Positions 23,947-31,686 of a stretch of DNA of 48,731 nucleotides are shown in pieces. This DNA is from Parabacteroides chinchillae (GTDB lineage Bacteria; Bacteroidota; Bacteroidia; Bacteroidales; Tannerellaceae): NCBI RefSeq assembly GCF_900108035.1, contig NZ_FNVS01000024.1:1-48731 (forward strand). Reading direction: 5' to 3'. The notes under the pieces were generated by a model. The model had not been told where the DNA came from. It worked only from the letters and a program-made list of their open reading frames with translations, and searched no databases. The translations under genes and the position numbers were made by a program. Within the stretch, counting starts at the first letter, position 1. The number at the start of each line of letters is the position of its first letter.

Positions 23947-25053
23947 CTATTTGAGTGATATTTTATTTGCGGTTTCTCGCTTCTTGAAATTGACTAAATC
24001 GGCATATATTTGAGTTGTGGACACGTTCTTGTGCGTTAGCATCTTTGATACTGTGTAAATATCTGTACCCAAGGAAATTTGGATGACCGCATACGAGTGA
24101 CGAAACCCGTGGAAGGTTATCGGTTTCGTTATTCCTGCTTTTTTGAGCCAGCTTTTCAGTGGATAGTTAATCATACTCCGTTTCAAGTCCTTGAATACTT
24201 TGCCTGTTCCGGGCGTACCGCATAGTTCGTAGGCTTCGTAACTGATGGGGAGTGTCGCTTCCGTTTGGGTTTTCTGTGTTCTGATACGCAGACAATAGCC
24301 TTGGTCGGGAGCGATAGTAAAGTCCTCCCATTGTAAATTGAGAATATCACTGATGCGTAAGCCTGTCAGACAAGCGAATAGAGAAGCGGCTTTTAATACG
24401 GGGATGTCGCAAGGAGTGGAAGCGAGTTGCTTCACTTCTTCTAATGTCAGATACTCCTTCTTTACATCTTGCGGCTCTATCTTGTCAAGGTAATCATTGA
24501 TGTTCTCCCGAAACCATTTGTCCCGATAGGCAATCTTCAACAATCCTCTAAAAGTAGAGTAGTAGCCGGATGCTGAATTGAGGGATATAGGGCGGTTGCT
24601 GTGTTTAAGCTGCTTGGCGTTCAACAGGTATTCACGAAACTTCTTGCACAAGTCTACATTCACTTCACCGAAGGTACATTGCCCCTTGACGAAGTTATAG
24701 AAATGCTGATAGACAAATGTCCATTTCTGGTCTTTGCTTCGGCACATCTTCTTGAAGTAGGCAAGGAAGTCAGCTTTCTGTTTGGTCTTATCCAAGAAGC
24801 CGAACTCTTCATTGATGAGCGACTGCACTCTGATGCAGCGGATAGCTTCTGCCTTGTTCAACATATCGTTGTTGAACTCCCTTTCCATTTCGTTTTTCGG
24901 GTGGGCATAGATGTAGATGCCGAGGTATTCTCGACGGCTCATCTGCATAGTCTCAGGGTTGCGGACTGCCGGATAATAATCCAGATACAAGGAGATGCGA
25001 TTATTCCGAATCGCTCTCTGACGAACTGTTACTTTTGTACACGTGTGTGTCAT
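23947..25053 (-). CDS. tyrosine recombinase integrase
   Basis: A 368-residue site-specific recombinase. The N-terminal about 85 residues form an arm-type DNA-binding region, then a SAM-like core-binding domain (about 95-190), then the catalytic domain. The catalytic residues are all visible: Arg233 in LTGLRISD, His315 and Arg318 in FHGFRHSYAV, His341 in LTHKNVSTTQ and the nucleophile Tyr350 in QIYADL. It should catalyse integration and excision of the island. The gene lies between the RhuM-like small gene and the array-HTH gene. The promoter region contains copy B of the repeat also found at the excisionase-like gene. Confidence 0.92.
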   Translation of the reverse strand: MTHTCTKVTVRQRAIRNNRISLYLDYYPAVRNPETMQMSRREYLGIYIYAHPKNEMEREFNNDMLNKAEAIRCIRVQSLINEEFGFLDKTKQKADFLAYFKKMCRSKDQKWTFVYQHFYNFVKGQCTFGEVNVDLCKKFREYLLNAKQLKHSNRPISLNSASGYYSTFRGLLKIAYRDKWFRENINDYLDKIEPQDVKKEYLTLEEVKQLASTPCDIPVLKAASLFACLTGLRISDILNLQWEDFTIAPDQGYCLRIRTQKTQTEATLPISYEAYELCGTPGTGKVFKDLKRSMINYPLKSWLKKAGITKPITFHGFRHSYAVIQISLGTDIYTVSKMLTHKNVSTTQIYADLVNFKKRETANKISLK

Positions 25054-25089
25054 ACTGATTAATATTTAGAGTTTTACATTTGTTTGGTG

Positions 25090-25127
25090 CAAAGGAATAA
25101 GGTGATCCAATGGTGGGAATATTCACC
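25090..25127 (-). repeat. conserved promoter-proximal repeat, copy B
   Basis: Begins CAAAGGAATAAGGTG and ends with GGTG-N8-CACC type symmetry (CAATGGTGGGAATATTCACC). It matches copy A at 20861-20898 and is followed by the same GAT(A/G)AATAACTT in both places. It lies between the array-HTH stop and the integrase start. Confidence 0.55.
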
Positions 25128-25137
25128 GATAAATAAC

Positions 25138-26043
25138 TTATTCAATCTTTGGGGCTGCAAGTAGCTTATCCAGTTCGGGTTTGGAGATAAGCGTGTATTT
25201 GCCCTTCTTGACCTTTGGAATATTATGATACTTCGCATAATGATAGAGTTGGTCACGGGTAAGATTGAACTTCTCCATAGCTTCGGCTACCGTATAATAC
25301 TGCGGTTCTTCGGGTGTTGCTACACCTTTGGCTATATCGACATGCTTCTTGGAATAGTACACCATGATACCCTCTTTCTTCTTTGGAATGGCGTTTTTGG
25401 AAACGAAAGTGTAGATGGCTGATAAGGTCATACTGAACTTCTTCTGCATTTCCTGTGTGCTATACCATTCGGTAATGTCGGGATTCGGGGCTTTCTTTGC
25501 AAAGTAAGCGTCCATGTGCTTCTTGCTCCAGTAGGTCTTGCCACGATTGAAAGTTCGAGGAATGTTGTTTTTCTTAGCTACCGCAAATATCCATGACTCG
25601 TTTACATGGTATTTCTCTTTCACTTCGGTTGTAGTATAGAAGTCGGTGATAGGGGCTTTCTCTTTTGTAGGAGTATGGAACTCTGTCGGATTATTGAATA
25701 ACTCATCAATATCCTCTTTCTTCAAAAGGTATTTGAAGCCCAATCGAGTGACCTTTAATTCCCCTCGTTTAATATATCCGTAAACGGTAGGTCGGGTTAC
25801 TCCGAGATAGATTGCGGTCTCGGTAATTGTGAGAAATGGTTTGTCTTTGATTCTTTCAATAGGCTTTTCATCAATCTTCTTCTCCACGAATTGATTGTTA
25901 GCCTTGATTACTTCATCACGCTTCTTCTTTTTATAAAGAGAGTTGGCGCATTGTTTGGAACAACATGCCGTTGTTGTTTTCTGGGCGATAAATTCTTTAC
26001 CGCACCAAGCGCAAATTCGCTTAATTTTCAGGTTACTGCTCAT
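25138..26043 (-). CDS. multi-HTH element protein with N-terminal zinc finger
   Basis: A 301-residue DNA-binding protein. It begins with a zinc-binding RICAWCGKEFIAQK...ACCSKQCANS (about 9-36). Four excisionase-type HTH units follow, at about 70-110 (TITETAIYLGVTRPTVYGYIKR), 133-170 (TTTEVKEKYHVNESWIFAVAKK), 193-230 (STQEMQKKFSMTLSAIYTFV) and 255-290 (TVAEAMEKFNLTRDQLYHYAK). Each is followed by a short wing. A tandem array of this kind would bind a long repeated site. It is the outermost element gene beside mnmE and divergent from nothing; repeats of the form CCGTnTAAAA lie directly upstream. A role in integration/excision or element control is inferred. Confidence 0.75.
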   Translation of the reverse strand: MSSNLKIKRICAWCGKEFIAQKTTTACCSKQCANSLYKKKKRDEVIKANNQFVEKKIDEKPIERIKDKPFLTITETAIYLGVTRPTVYGYIKRGELKVTRLGFKYLLKKEDIDELFNNPTEFHTPTKEKAPITDFYTTTEVKEKYHVNESWIFAVAKKNNIPRTFNRGKTYWSKKHMDAYFAKKAPNPDITEWYSTQEMQKKFSMTLSAIYTFVSKNAIPKKKEGIMVYYSKKHVDIAKGVATPEEPQYYTVAEAMEKFNLTRDQLYHYAKYHNIPKVKKGKYTLISKPELDKLLAAPKIE

Positions 26044-26063
26044 TTTAATTCATCTTTATTTCT

Positions 26064-26100
26064 CCGTTATTACTGTAAATTCCCGTAAAACCGTGTAAAA
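26064..26100. repeat. short iterons upstream of the multi-HTH gene
   Basis: Three near-repeats of about 10 bases, ACTGTAAATT, CCCGTAAAA and CCGTGTAAAA, stand head to tail. They may be binding sites for the adjacent array-HTH protein or arm sites of the integrase. Confidence 0.4.
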
Positions 26101-26190
26101 TGGCGTATAGTTTCTCTACTACCTTTCCACAGGATTTTCGGTCTTCAACAAGCGAGCAACAAATGCGGTACAAAAATGAGCTGAATAAGC

Positions 26191-26219
26191 CCTATAAACG
26201 ATAACTATCGCTTATAAGG
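26191..26219. other. imperfect palindrome, candidate core attachment site
   Basis: CCTATAAACGATA...TATCGCTTATAAGG forms a 29-base imperfect palindrome centred on AACTA, between the element's last gene and the mnmE terminator. Core sites of tyrosine recombinases have this form. No second copy was found by eye in the window, so the assignment is open. Confidence 0.3.
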
Positions 26220-26229
26220 CTAAAAAGAA

Positions 26230-26252
26230 AGGCGCTCAAAATGAACGCCTTG
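26230..26252 (-). terminator. terminator of mnmE
   Basis: AAGGCG-N11-CGCCTT, followed on the minus strand by TCTTTTT: a classical intrinsic terminator about 40 bases past the mnmE stop. Its survival shows that the island boundary lies on the far side of it. Confidence 0.7.
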
Positions 26253-26293
26253 ATAATCGTTGATGATATATGCTAATCGTTGGTAATCACCAC

Positions 26294-27685
26294 TTACTTG
26301 CCGATGCAAAACTTACCAAATATATTCTCTAATATTTCATCATTGCTGATTTGGCCTGTTATTTCTCCCAGGTAGTGCATGCATTCACGGATGTCCTGGC
26401 TGAGGAAGTCGCCGGAAATGTTTTGGTCGAGGCCGTTTATGACGCGGGTAATGGCTTCATGAGCTTTTGTCAGAGCTTCGTAATGGCGGACGTTTGTGAC
26501 GATGACGTCGTTTTGGCTTAGCTCTGGGATAGAAGCGGCCTTTAGGAGTTGTTGTTGCAGCAATTCGGTATTGTTTTGTTGCTTGGCTGAGATGTAAAGA
26601 CGTTCTGCCGGAACATTGGACAGGAGTTGCTGCTTGGCAGCCAGAGCTTCGGGTGACAGCAGGTCGGATTTGTTAAATATTAATAGTGTGTGCTTGCCTT
26701 CGGTTTTGGGGATGATGACTTGTGCGAGCGATTCTATTAATTCTGGCGGACTGGTTAGGTCAATTACCCAAAGAACAATAGAAGCCTGTTCCAGTTTCTT
26801 GAATGTTCGTTCTATTCCAAGGCTTTCTATCGTATCGCTGGTCTCGCGGATGCCGGCGGTATCAATGAAACGGAAGTTGATGCCTGAAATATTGATCGTG
26901 TCTTCTATCACATCCCGGGTTGTGCCGTGTATATCGGAGACAATGGCACGTTCTTCTCCCACTAAAAGATTCAGTAAAGTAGATTTTCCTGCATTGGTTT
27001 CACCTATTATGGCTACGGGAATACCGTTTTTTATAGCGTTGCCCACACTAAAGGAATCGGCTAGCTTATGAATTAGTTGTTCAATGCCGGATGCCAGTTG
27101 CTTTAGATTTGAACGGTCGGCAAACTCTACATCCTCTTCGCTGAAATCGAGTTCCAATTCGATGAGGGATGTGAAGTCTAGTAACTGATTGCGAAGTTTG
27201 CTTAATTCATTGCTGAATCCTCCGCGCATCTGGCTTACTGCCAGTTTATGTTGTCCGGCGGAAGTAGAGGCAATAAGGTCGGCAACTGCTTCGGCCTGGC
27301 TAAGATCTATTTTGCCGTTAAGGAAGGCACGTTGTGTGTATTCGCCGGGCAAAGCGGAACGACAGCCTTTTTCGATAAGCAGTTGCAGTAGTTGTTGTTG
27401 TACATAAACAGAACCATGACAGGTGATCTCTACCGTATCTTCTCCCGTAAATGAATGCGGATTACGGAATAATGCCAGCAAAACATCGTCAATCATCTCT
27501 CCGTTACGATAAATGCTACCGTAGCTGAGCGTATAGGCTTTTTGCGCCGTTACGCTGTTTCCTTTGGTTCTGGGAACAAAGATAGAGTTGCAGATTGATA
27601 TGGCTTCGGGGCCGGAAACGCGAATAACTGCTATTCCTCCGGCTCCGGGTGCTGTAGATACGGCACAGATTGTATCCTGATTCAT
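26294..27685 (-). CDS. mnmE: tRNA modification GTPase MnmE
   Basis: A 463-residue full-length MnmE. The N-terminal tetrahydrofolate-binding domain (DTICAVSTAPGAGGIAVIRVSG) is followed by a helical domain containing the GTPase, with P-loop GETNAGKSTLLN (about 229-240), DTAGIRET and NKSD. The C-terminus is the invariant FCIGK with its catalytic cysteine. With MnmG it makes the 5-carboxymethylaminomethyl group at U34 of tRNAs. It follows the DUF362 gene by 2 bp, forming one operon. The intact end next to a mobile element recalls islands elsewhere that integrate at the mnmE 3' end. Confidence 0.97.
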   Translation of the reverse strand: MNQDTICAVSTAPGAGGIAVIRVSGPEAISICNSIFVPRTKGNSVTAQKAYTLSYGSIYRNGEMIDDVLLALFRNPHSFTGEDTVEITCHGSVYVQQQLLQLLIEKGCRSALPGEYTQRAFLNGKIDLSQAEAVADLIASTSAGQHKLAVSQMRGGFSNELSKLRNQLLDFTSLIELELDFSEEDVEFADRSNLKQLASGIEQLIHKLADSFSVGNAIKNGIPVAIIGETNAGKSTLLNLLVGEERAIVSDIHGTTRDVIEDTINISGINFRFIDTAGIRETSDTIESLGIERTFKKLEQASIVLWVIDLTSPPELIESLAQVIIPKTEGKHTLLIFNKSDLLSPEALAAKQQLLSNVPAERLYISAKQQNNTELLQQQLLKAASIPELSQNDVIVTNVRHYEALTKAHEAITRVINGLDQNISGDFLSQDIRECMHYLGEITGQISNDEILENIFGKFCIGK

Positions 27686-27687
27686 GA

Positions 27688-28809
27688 TTAAACGGTTATA
27701 AGTTCATATTGTTGAGTTCCTAGCCCTAGCTTTTCGGCATGTTCCAAACCTGCCTGCCAGTTTGTGTCGGGATGGATCAAATGGAACTTGTCTTCGCCTT
27801 CCAGATGCTGATGGGGATGAGCTTCCGAGAGACGGTTTACGGTTTGCAGTGCAGGTGCGTTGGTAACCAGATCGGCACATGCTTTATCCAATGCTACCGG
27901 ATCGAAAGAAGCGGCAATTCCTAAATCGGGGACTATGGCTGCATCATTGTGGTTCCAACAATCGCACTCGGGAGATACATTCATGATGAAACTTACGTGG
28001 AAGTGAGGTTTATCCAGTAATACGGCTTTTGTGTATTCGGCAATCTTGTAATTCAGCCGTTCGGAAGTGTCCCACGAAGCCAGAACAGCCCCTTCGTATT
28101 GGCAAAGTGCCACGCACTGTCCGCAACCTACACATTTGTCATAATCGATAACAGCTTTGCGGTTATCATTCAGGTGTATGGCATCATGTGCGCAATGTTT
28201 TACACAGATGTTGCATCCTTTACATTTTTCGATGTCTATTACAGGTTGCGAATTACCGTGTAGTTCAAGCTTCCCGGCTACACTGGCACATCCCATTCCC
28301 AGATTTTTCAATGCACCGCCAAAGCCGCTTTGTTCGTGTCCTTTAAAGTGATTCATGGAAAGAACAATATCGGCATCAACAATGGCTGTACCTATTTTAG
28401 GTGCCGGGCAGTACTCGCCGTTTATTTCGATTTCCCGGCAGTCGGTTCCTTTCAGGCCATCGGCAATGATTACATCGCATTGGGCGGAGATAGGATTAAA
28501 CCCGTTTTCCATGGCACTCCTTAGGTGATCAACGGCGTTGGAGCGGCGTCCGGAATATAGCGTATTGCAGTCGGTCAAAAAAGGTCTGGCTCCCAAACTG
28601 CGAAGCAAGTTTGCCATACGGGCTGCATAATTAGGGCGGATATAAGCCAGGTTGCCAGGCTCTCCAAAGTGGATTTTAATGGCTACAAATTGGTCTTTAA
28701 AATCGATTTTCTCAATGCCGGCACGTTTAACAAGGCGCTCCATCTTGTCGAGCAGGTTGCTTGACGGCGTAGTGCGTAAGTTGGTGAAGTAAACTTTTGA
28801 GGTTTCCAT
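27688..28809 (-). CDS. DUF362 domain, 4Fe-4S ferredoxin-type protein
   Basis: A 373-residue cytoplasmic iron-sulfur protein. Residues 1-185 form the DUF362 domain (VAIKIHFGEPGNLAYIRP, SMNHFKGHEQSGFGGALKNL). Two ferredoxin clusters follow, CKGCNICVKHC (about 195-205) and CVGCGQCVALC (about 226-236), followed by a C-terminal region of about 130 residues. The family is thought to be redox-related; the partner is unknown. It is the first gene of the operon with mnmE. A hairpin at 28873-28908 lies upstream, in the gap to the TPR gene. Confidence 0.92.
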   Translation of the reverse strand: METSKVYFTNLRTTPSSNLLDKMERLVKRAGIEKIDFKDQFVAIKIHFGEPGNLAYIRPNYAARMANLLRSLGARPFLTDCNTLYSGRRSNAVDHLRSAMENGFNPISAQCDVIIADGLKGTDCREIEINGEYCPAPKIGTAIVDADIVLSMNHFKGHEQSGFGGALKNLGMGCASVAGKLELHGNSQPVIDIEKCKGCNICVKHCAHDAIHLNDNRKAVIDYDKCVGCGQCVALCQYEGAVLASWDTSERLNYKIAEYTKAVLLDKPHFHVSFIMNVSPECDCWNHNDAAIVPDLGIAASFDPVALDKACADLVTNAPALQTVNRLSEAHPHQHLEGEDKFHLIHPDTNWQAGLEHAEKLGLGTQQYELITV

Positions 28810-28872
28810 TTTCTTTATTGATTTATGTTACAAAAGTACAAAAGAAGGGGCTGTCCAACAAGTCTTTTTTGT

Positions 28873-28908
28873 CCAAAGTATCCGGAGCTATAACTCCAAA
28901 CACTTTGG
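28873..28908. repeat. inverted repeat between the TPR gene and the DUF362 operon
   Basis: CCAAAGT ... ACTTTGG with a second nested pair GGAG/CTCC and symmetrical 4-nt internal loops. It lies just past the TPR gene stop and before the DUF362 gene, so it can serve as terminator of the former; no T-tract follows on the minus strand side. Confidence 0.45.
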
Positions 28909-28972
28909 AATGATAAGTGGCCTTATGGCGACCCGAAAGGAACTTACCGGAGACAGCTTCCATGTTTGCTGC

Positions 28973-31147
28973 TTATCTGTTTGATGTATCGTCTAGTGTA
29001 TATTGAAGTTGGTCTAGCATAAGAGGAACTTCATTTTCTTCGATGCCGGCAACAAGCAGGTCCGGAATGTCCTGGATAAACTGTTCCCGGAATTTATTGA
29101 AGTCGTAATCATCGGCTTCTATGGCCTGCTTATAGTAAGAGAGTGCCCCTTTGATATTTTGCAGAGCCCATTCGGTATGACCGGCATTCAGATAGTCTTG
29201 CGTATCGGGCTGGCTGTCCGTTATCTTCTTGTAATAATTGCGTGCCTGGTCATATTTTCCTGTCAGAAACGAGCACCAGGCTATCGGCCGCCATGCCTTA
29301 TGGCTTTTGTTGTCCAGATAATCTACCTTGAAATAGTATTTTAATGCTTCGTTGTAATTCTTCAGTTCCAGATAACAATGTCCTATGCTGATCTGGGCAG
29401 ATAAGTTATCCGGGCTAAGCGTTTCGTAGCGACGATAATACTTCAATGCTTCTTCCGGTTGTTTCAATGTGCGGTAGCAGCCTGCAATTCTCCGGATCAC
29501 CCATTTGCTTTCCGTATTGAGCAGGTCGGCACGAAGGTAGGCTTCCAATGCCCCTTCTATATCTCCGCCCATTTGTTTGCAATAGCCTATTTTCTGGAAT
29601 AGGATGTCGCTACCTTGAATATGCTCCGATAAACGGTTGTAAATAATCAGGGCATCGGAGAAGTAATTCTTGCGGAGGTAATATTCCGCAATGGTAGTCA
29701 GGCTTTCTTCGTCCGAGATGTAGGGTTGCAGTATCGGAAGATTATGGAAATCGATCGGAGAGGTAAATATGTCTTCAAAATCGAGATGACTGGGGTATAG
29801 TTTGAAGAAACGGTACAAATCCTGAATGTACTGTCCTGTAATTATTTCCTCTTTGCCTCTTTTACTGATCAGCTCTTCTTTGCTTTGTTGTATCATTTCG
29901 TTGGCCTGGCTGTCAAATTGATTCATCATCATGCTACGGTGTGCTTCCGGCAGTTGCATCATGCTGAAATAAAACGAATACTTGTCCGAGTTACACATAA
30001 ATCCGGCAGTAGTCATCGTGTCGAGCATTTGTTTTTCGGCACTGTCTTTGTTAAAACGGTCTCCAAATGCTGTGTGTGATGTGGTAAACGGCATAAACCA
30101 GTTGCTTAGTTCCCTGAAAAACGGGAAGTTCTTCAGATGAACAAACGTAGAATGCATCACATCGGCTCCTTCCTGTTGTAGTTCGCTGAATTCTTCCATC
30201 TTCTTACCTAGCGAACTCATCTCTTGCCATTCCGGATTCATCTCGTCTCCGAGTTGTTCGGGGTTAAAATCTTTCAGATTGATCTTCTTGCTGATCTTAG
30301 GACTTAGTTTCATCATTTCAGGGATGATCTCGTCTTGCAGTTTACGGGTAATCTTTTCCGTTTCTCTGGCCAGGATAAACCGTAGGATAATCGTACGGAT
30401 TGCCTTGGTGAGGTTGGGTGTTTTTTCGTCCAGTGCAGCTAGCCTGTTTGCTATCTGCGGATATAACGCTGTGCGTTTCCTGTATTTACATAAAGTGAGC
30501 AAAATGCCGATCAGGGCACGGACACGTATTTCTTCATTGTCCAACGATGCAGCATCGAAAAGCAACATGAGCTTTTCTTTATCAAAGGCCATTTGTAACC
30601 CGAGCATTAAGGCAGACACCGTCTGTGCACCCACACTGGTAGGCAAAGCGGTGTCTGTCAATATGTCTTGTATGCCTGCTACTTCTTCTGCCGTAAGAGG
30701 GTTTGAAACCCATATCTTGTGGAAAAGAACAATCAGCCCGGCTTCAAACCGTACTTCCTCTTTTACTATTCCAACCGGAGTAGATAGCATGCTGTGCAGA
30801 TTGGTATAGCTCATCTGCTGCTGGGTTTGCAGATTACGTCGATGGCTGTAATAAACCAGAGGCGATTCGATGGCCAATGCTTTATGTTTCACCAAGTCTG
30901 CCAATTCGTATGCCGAAGCTACCAGATTGTTATATATCTGTTCCTGCATCGGATCTTTGGCGCCTTCACCCCGGTAGCGAAGCATGTATCTGTATGTCTC
31001 CTGTGCTTCGTCTAATTTATCCTGAAAAGAATATTCACGACTGCCGGCTATAAATCCTTGCAGGAAATCGAAAGCATTCTTCAACTCTCTGCTATCCAAT
31101 GAACCAATGATGCGGTTGTATGCTTTGTTTATTTCTTGTATTGTCAT
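28973..31147 (-). CDS. large tetratricopeptide-repeat protein
   Basis: A 724-residue soluble protein. The first about 430 residues are helical and not clearly repeated; the C-terminal about 230 hold tandem TPRs (for example YFSDALIIYNRLSEHIQGSD, DIEGALEAYLRADLL, EALKYYRRYETLSPDNLSAQ, NYNEALKYYFKVDYLDNKSH, NIKGALSYYKQAIEADDYD). It has no signal peptide and probably acts as a scaffold in the cytoplasm. It is divergent from lepA across a 539-bp gap that contains the palindromic repeat block. No specific partner can be named. Confidence 0.85.
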   Translation of the reverse strand: MTIQEINKAYNRIIGSLDSRELKNAFDFLQGFIAGSREYSFQDKLDEAQETYRYMLRYRGEGAKDPMQEQIYNNLVASAYELADLVKHKALAIESPLVYYSHRRNLQTQQQMSYTNLHSMLSTPVGIVKEEVRFEAGLIVLFHKIWVSNPLTAEEVAGIQDILTDTALPTSVGAQTVSALMLGLQMAFDKEKLMLLFDAASLDNEEIRVRALIGILLTLCKYRKRTALYPQIANRLAALDEKTPNLTKAIRTIILRFILARETEKITRKLQDEIIPEMMKLSPKISKKINLKDFNPEQLGDEMNPEWQEMSSLGKKMEEFSELQQEGADVMHSTFVHLKNFPFFRELSNWFMPFTTSHTAFGDRFNKDSAEKQMLDTMTTAGFMCNSDKYSFYFSMMQLPEAHRSMMMNQFDSQANEMIQQSKEELISKRGKEEIITGQYIQDLYRFFKLYPSHLDFEDIFTSPIDFHNLPILQPYISDEESLTTIAEYYLRKNYFSDALIIYNRLSEHIQGSDILFQKIGYCKQMGGDIEGALEAYLRADLLNTESKWVIRRIAGCYRTLKQPEEALKYYRRYETLSPDNLSAQISIGHCYLELKNYNEALKYYFKVDYLDNKSHKAWRPIAWCSFLTGKYDQARNYYKKITDSQPDTQDYLNAGHTEWALQNIKGALSYYKQAIEADDYDFNKFREQFIQDIPDLLVAGIEENEVPLMLDQLQYTLDDTSNR

Positions 31148-31262
31148 AATCTATTAACAACAAATGGTATGCCAAAAGTATTATTTTTCTTTCAACAACA
31201 AACAATTGCTTGTCTATTTAATAGAAGAATGTGTGTCAAAAGTCGGAATTAAGGAACGCATA

Positions 31263-31279
31263 CTGCGCATATTACGCAG
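31263..31279. repeat. small hairpin next to the palindromic block
   Basis: CTGCG-CATATTA-CGCAG, a 5-bp stem with 7-nt loop, within a run of TGCGCA-like words (GCGCATATTACGCAGACTACGCGCAG). Confidence 0.35.
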
Positions 31280-31306
31280 ACTACGCGCAGAGAAACCTAT
31301 TACATT

Positions 31307-31423
31307 CCCCTGTCAGACCAATCTCCCTACCTAGGGAGATACTTTCCCTCTACCTAGGGGGATCTTTTCTCCTTACCTAGGGAGATTATTTCCCCCTACT
31401 TAGGGAGATTGGTCTGACAGGGG
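31307..31423. repeat. 117-bp palindromic element with four 23-nt tandem units
   Basis: Perfect 23-bp inverted arms at 31307-31329 (starting CCCCTGTCAGACC) and 31401-31423 enclose 71 bases. The element contains four units at an exact 23-nt period: TACCTAGGG at 31328, 31351 and 31374, and TACTTAGGG at 31397. Several units are themselves hairpins (CTCCCTA-CC-TAGGGAG). The whole can fold as one long stem or as a row of small ones. It stands in the divergent gap between the TPR gene and lepA. It is not a CRISPR array: the spacers are themselves part of the repeat. It may be a REP/MITE-like element or a regulatory structure. Confidence 0.8.
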
Positions 31424-31686
31424 GAGGGCGGGACGCCGGACGAGGCTAAGACAAAGAGGGAGTGTAGGCAGTATATACGGGGTTATGCCGTGAACGTGCC
31501 TTTATGCTGCATATCCTGTTTGCAGAACTGCTGTATTGCCGAACGTTTCTTTCATATTTATGAGAGAGCCAAAAAAAACAGTATATTTGTACCGCAAAAC
31601 ATACATCCGTAAGATGATATCTTGTAGTAAGATGATCTTTACCGGAGGTGTTTCTGTTCTAGAAATAAATAAATTACGGTGTAAAG
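31424..31686 (+). promoter_or_regulatory. upstream region of lepA
   Basis: About 260 bases leading into lepA. A -7 box TATATTTG lies at 31582-31589, about 100 bases before the ATG; no clear -33 box is visible. Nothing else coding is evident. Confidence 0.45.

Noticed and set aside
26294-26320. Direct copy of the mnmE end (CTTGCCGATGCAAAAC) at the far side of the island
   Set aside because: I looked for this word and its inverse through the first 26 kb and found no match, so no attachment pair can be claimed from this window.
31307-31423. Short CRISPR array
   Set aside because: The 23-nt periodic units have no unique spacers, there are no cas genes, and the block is enclosed by perfect inverted arms.
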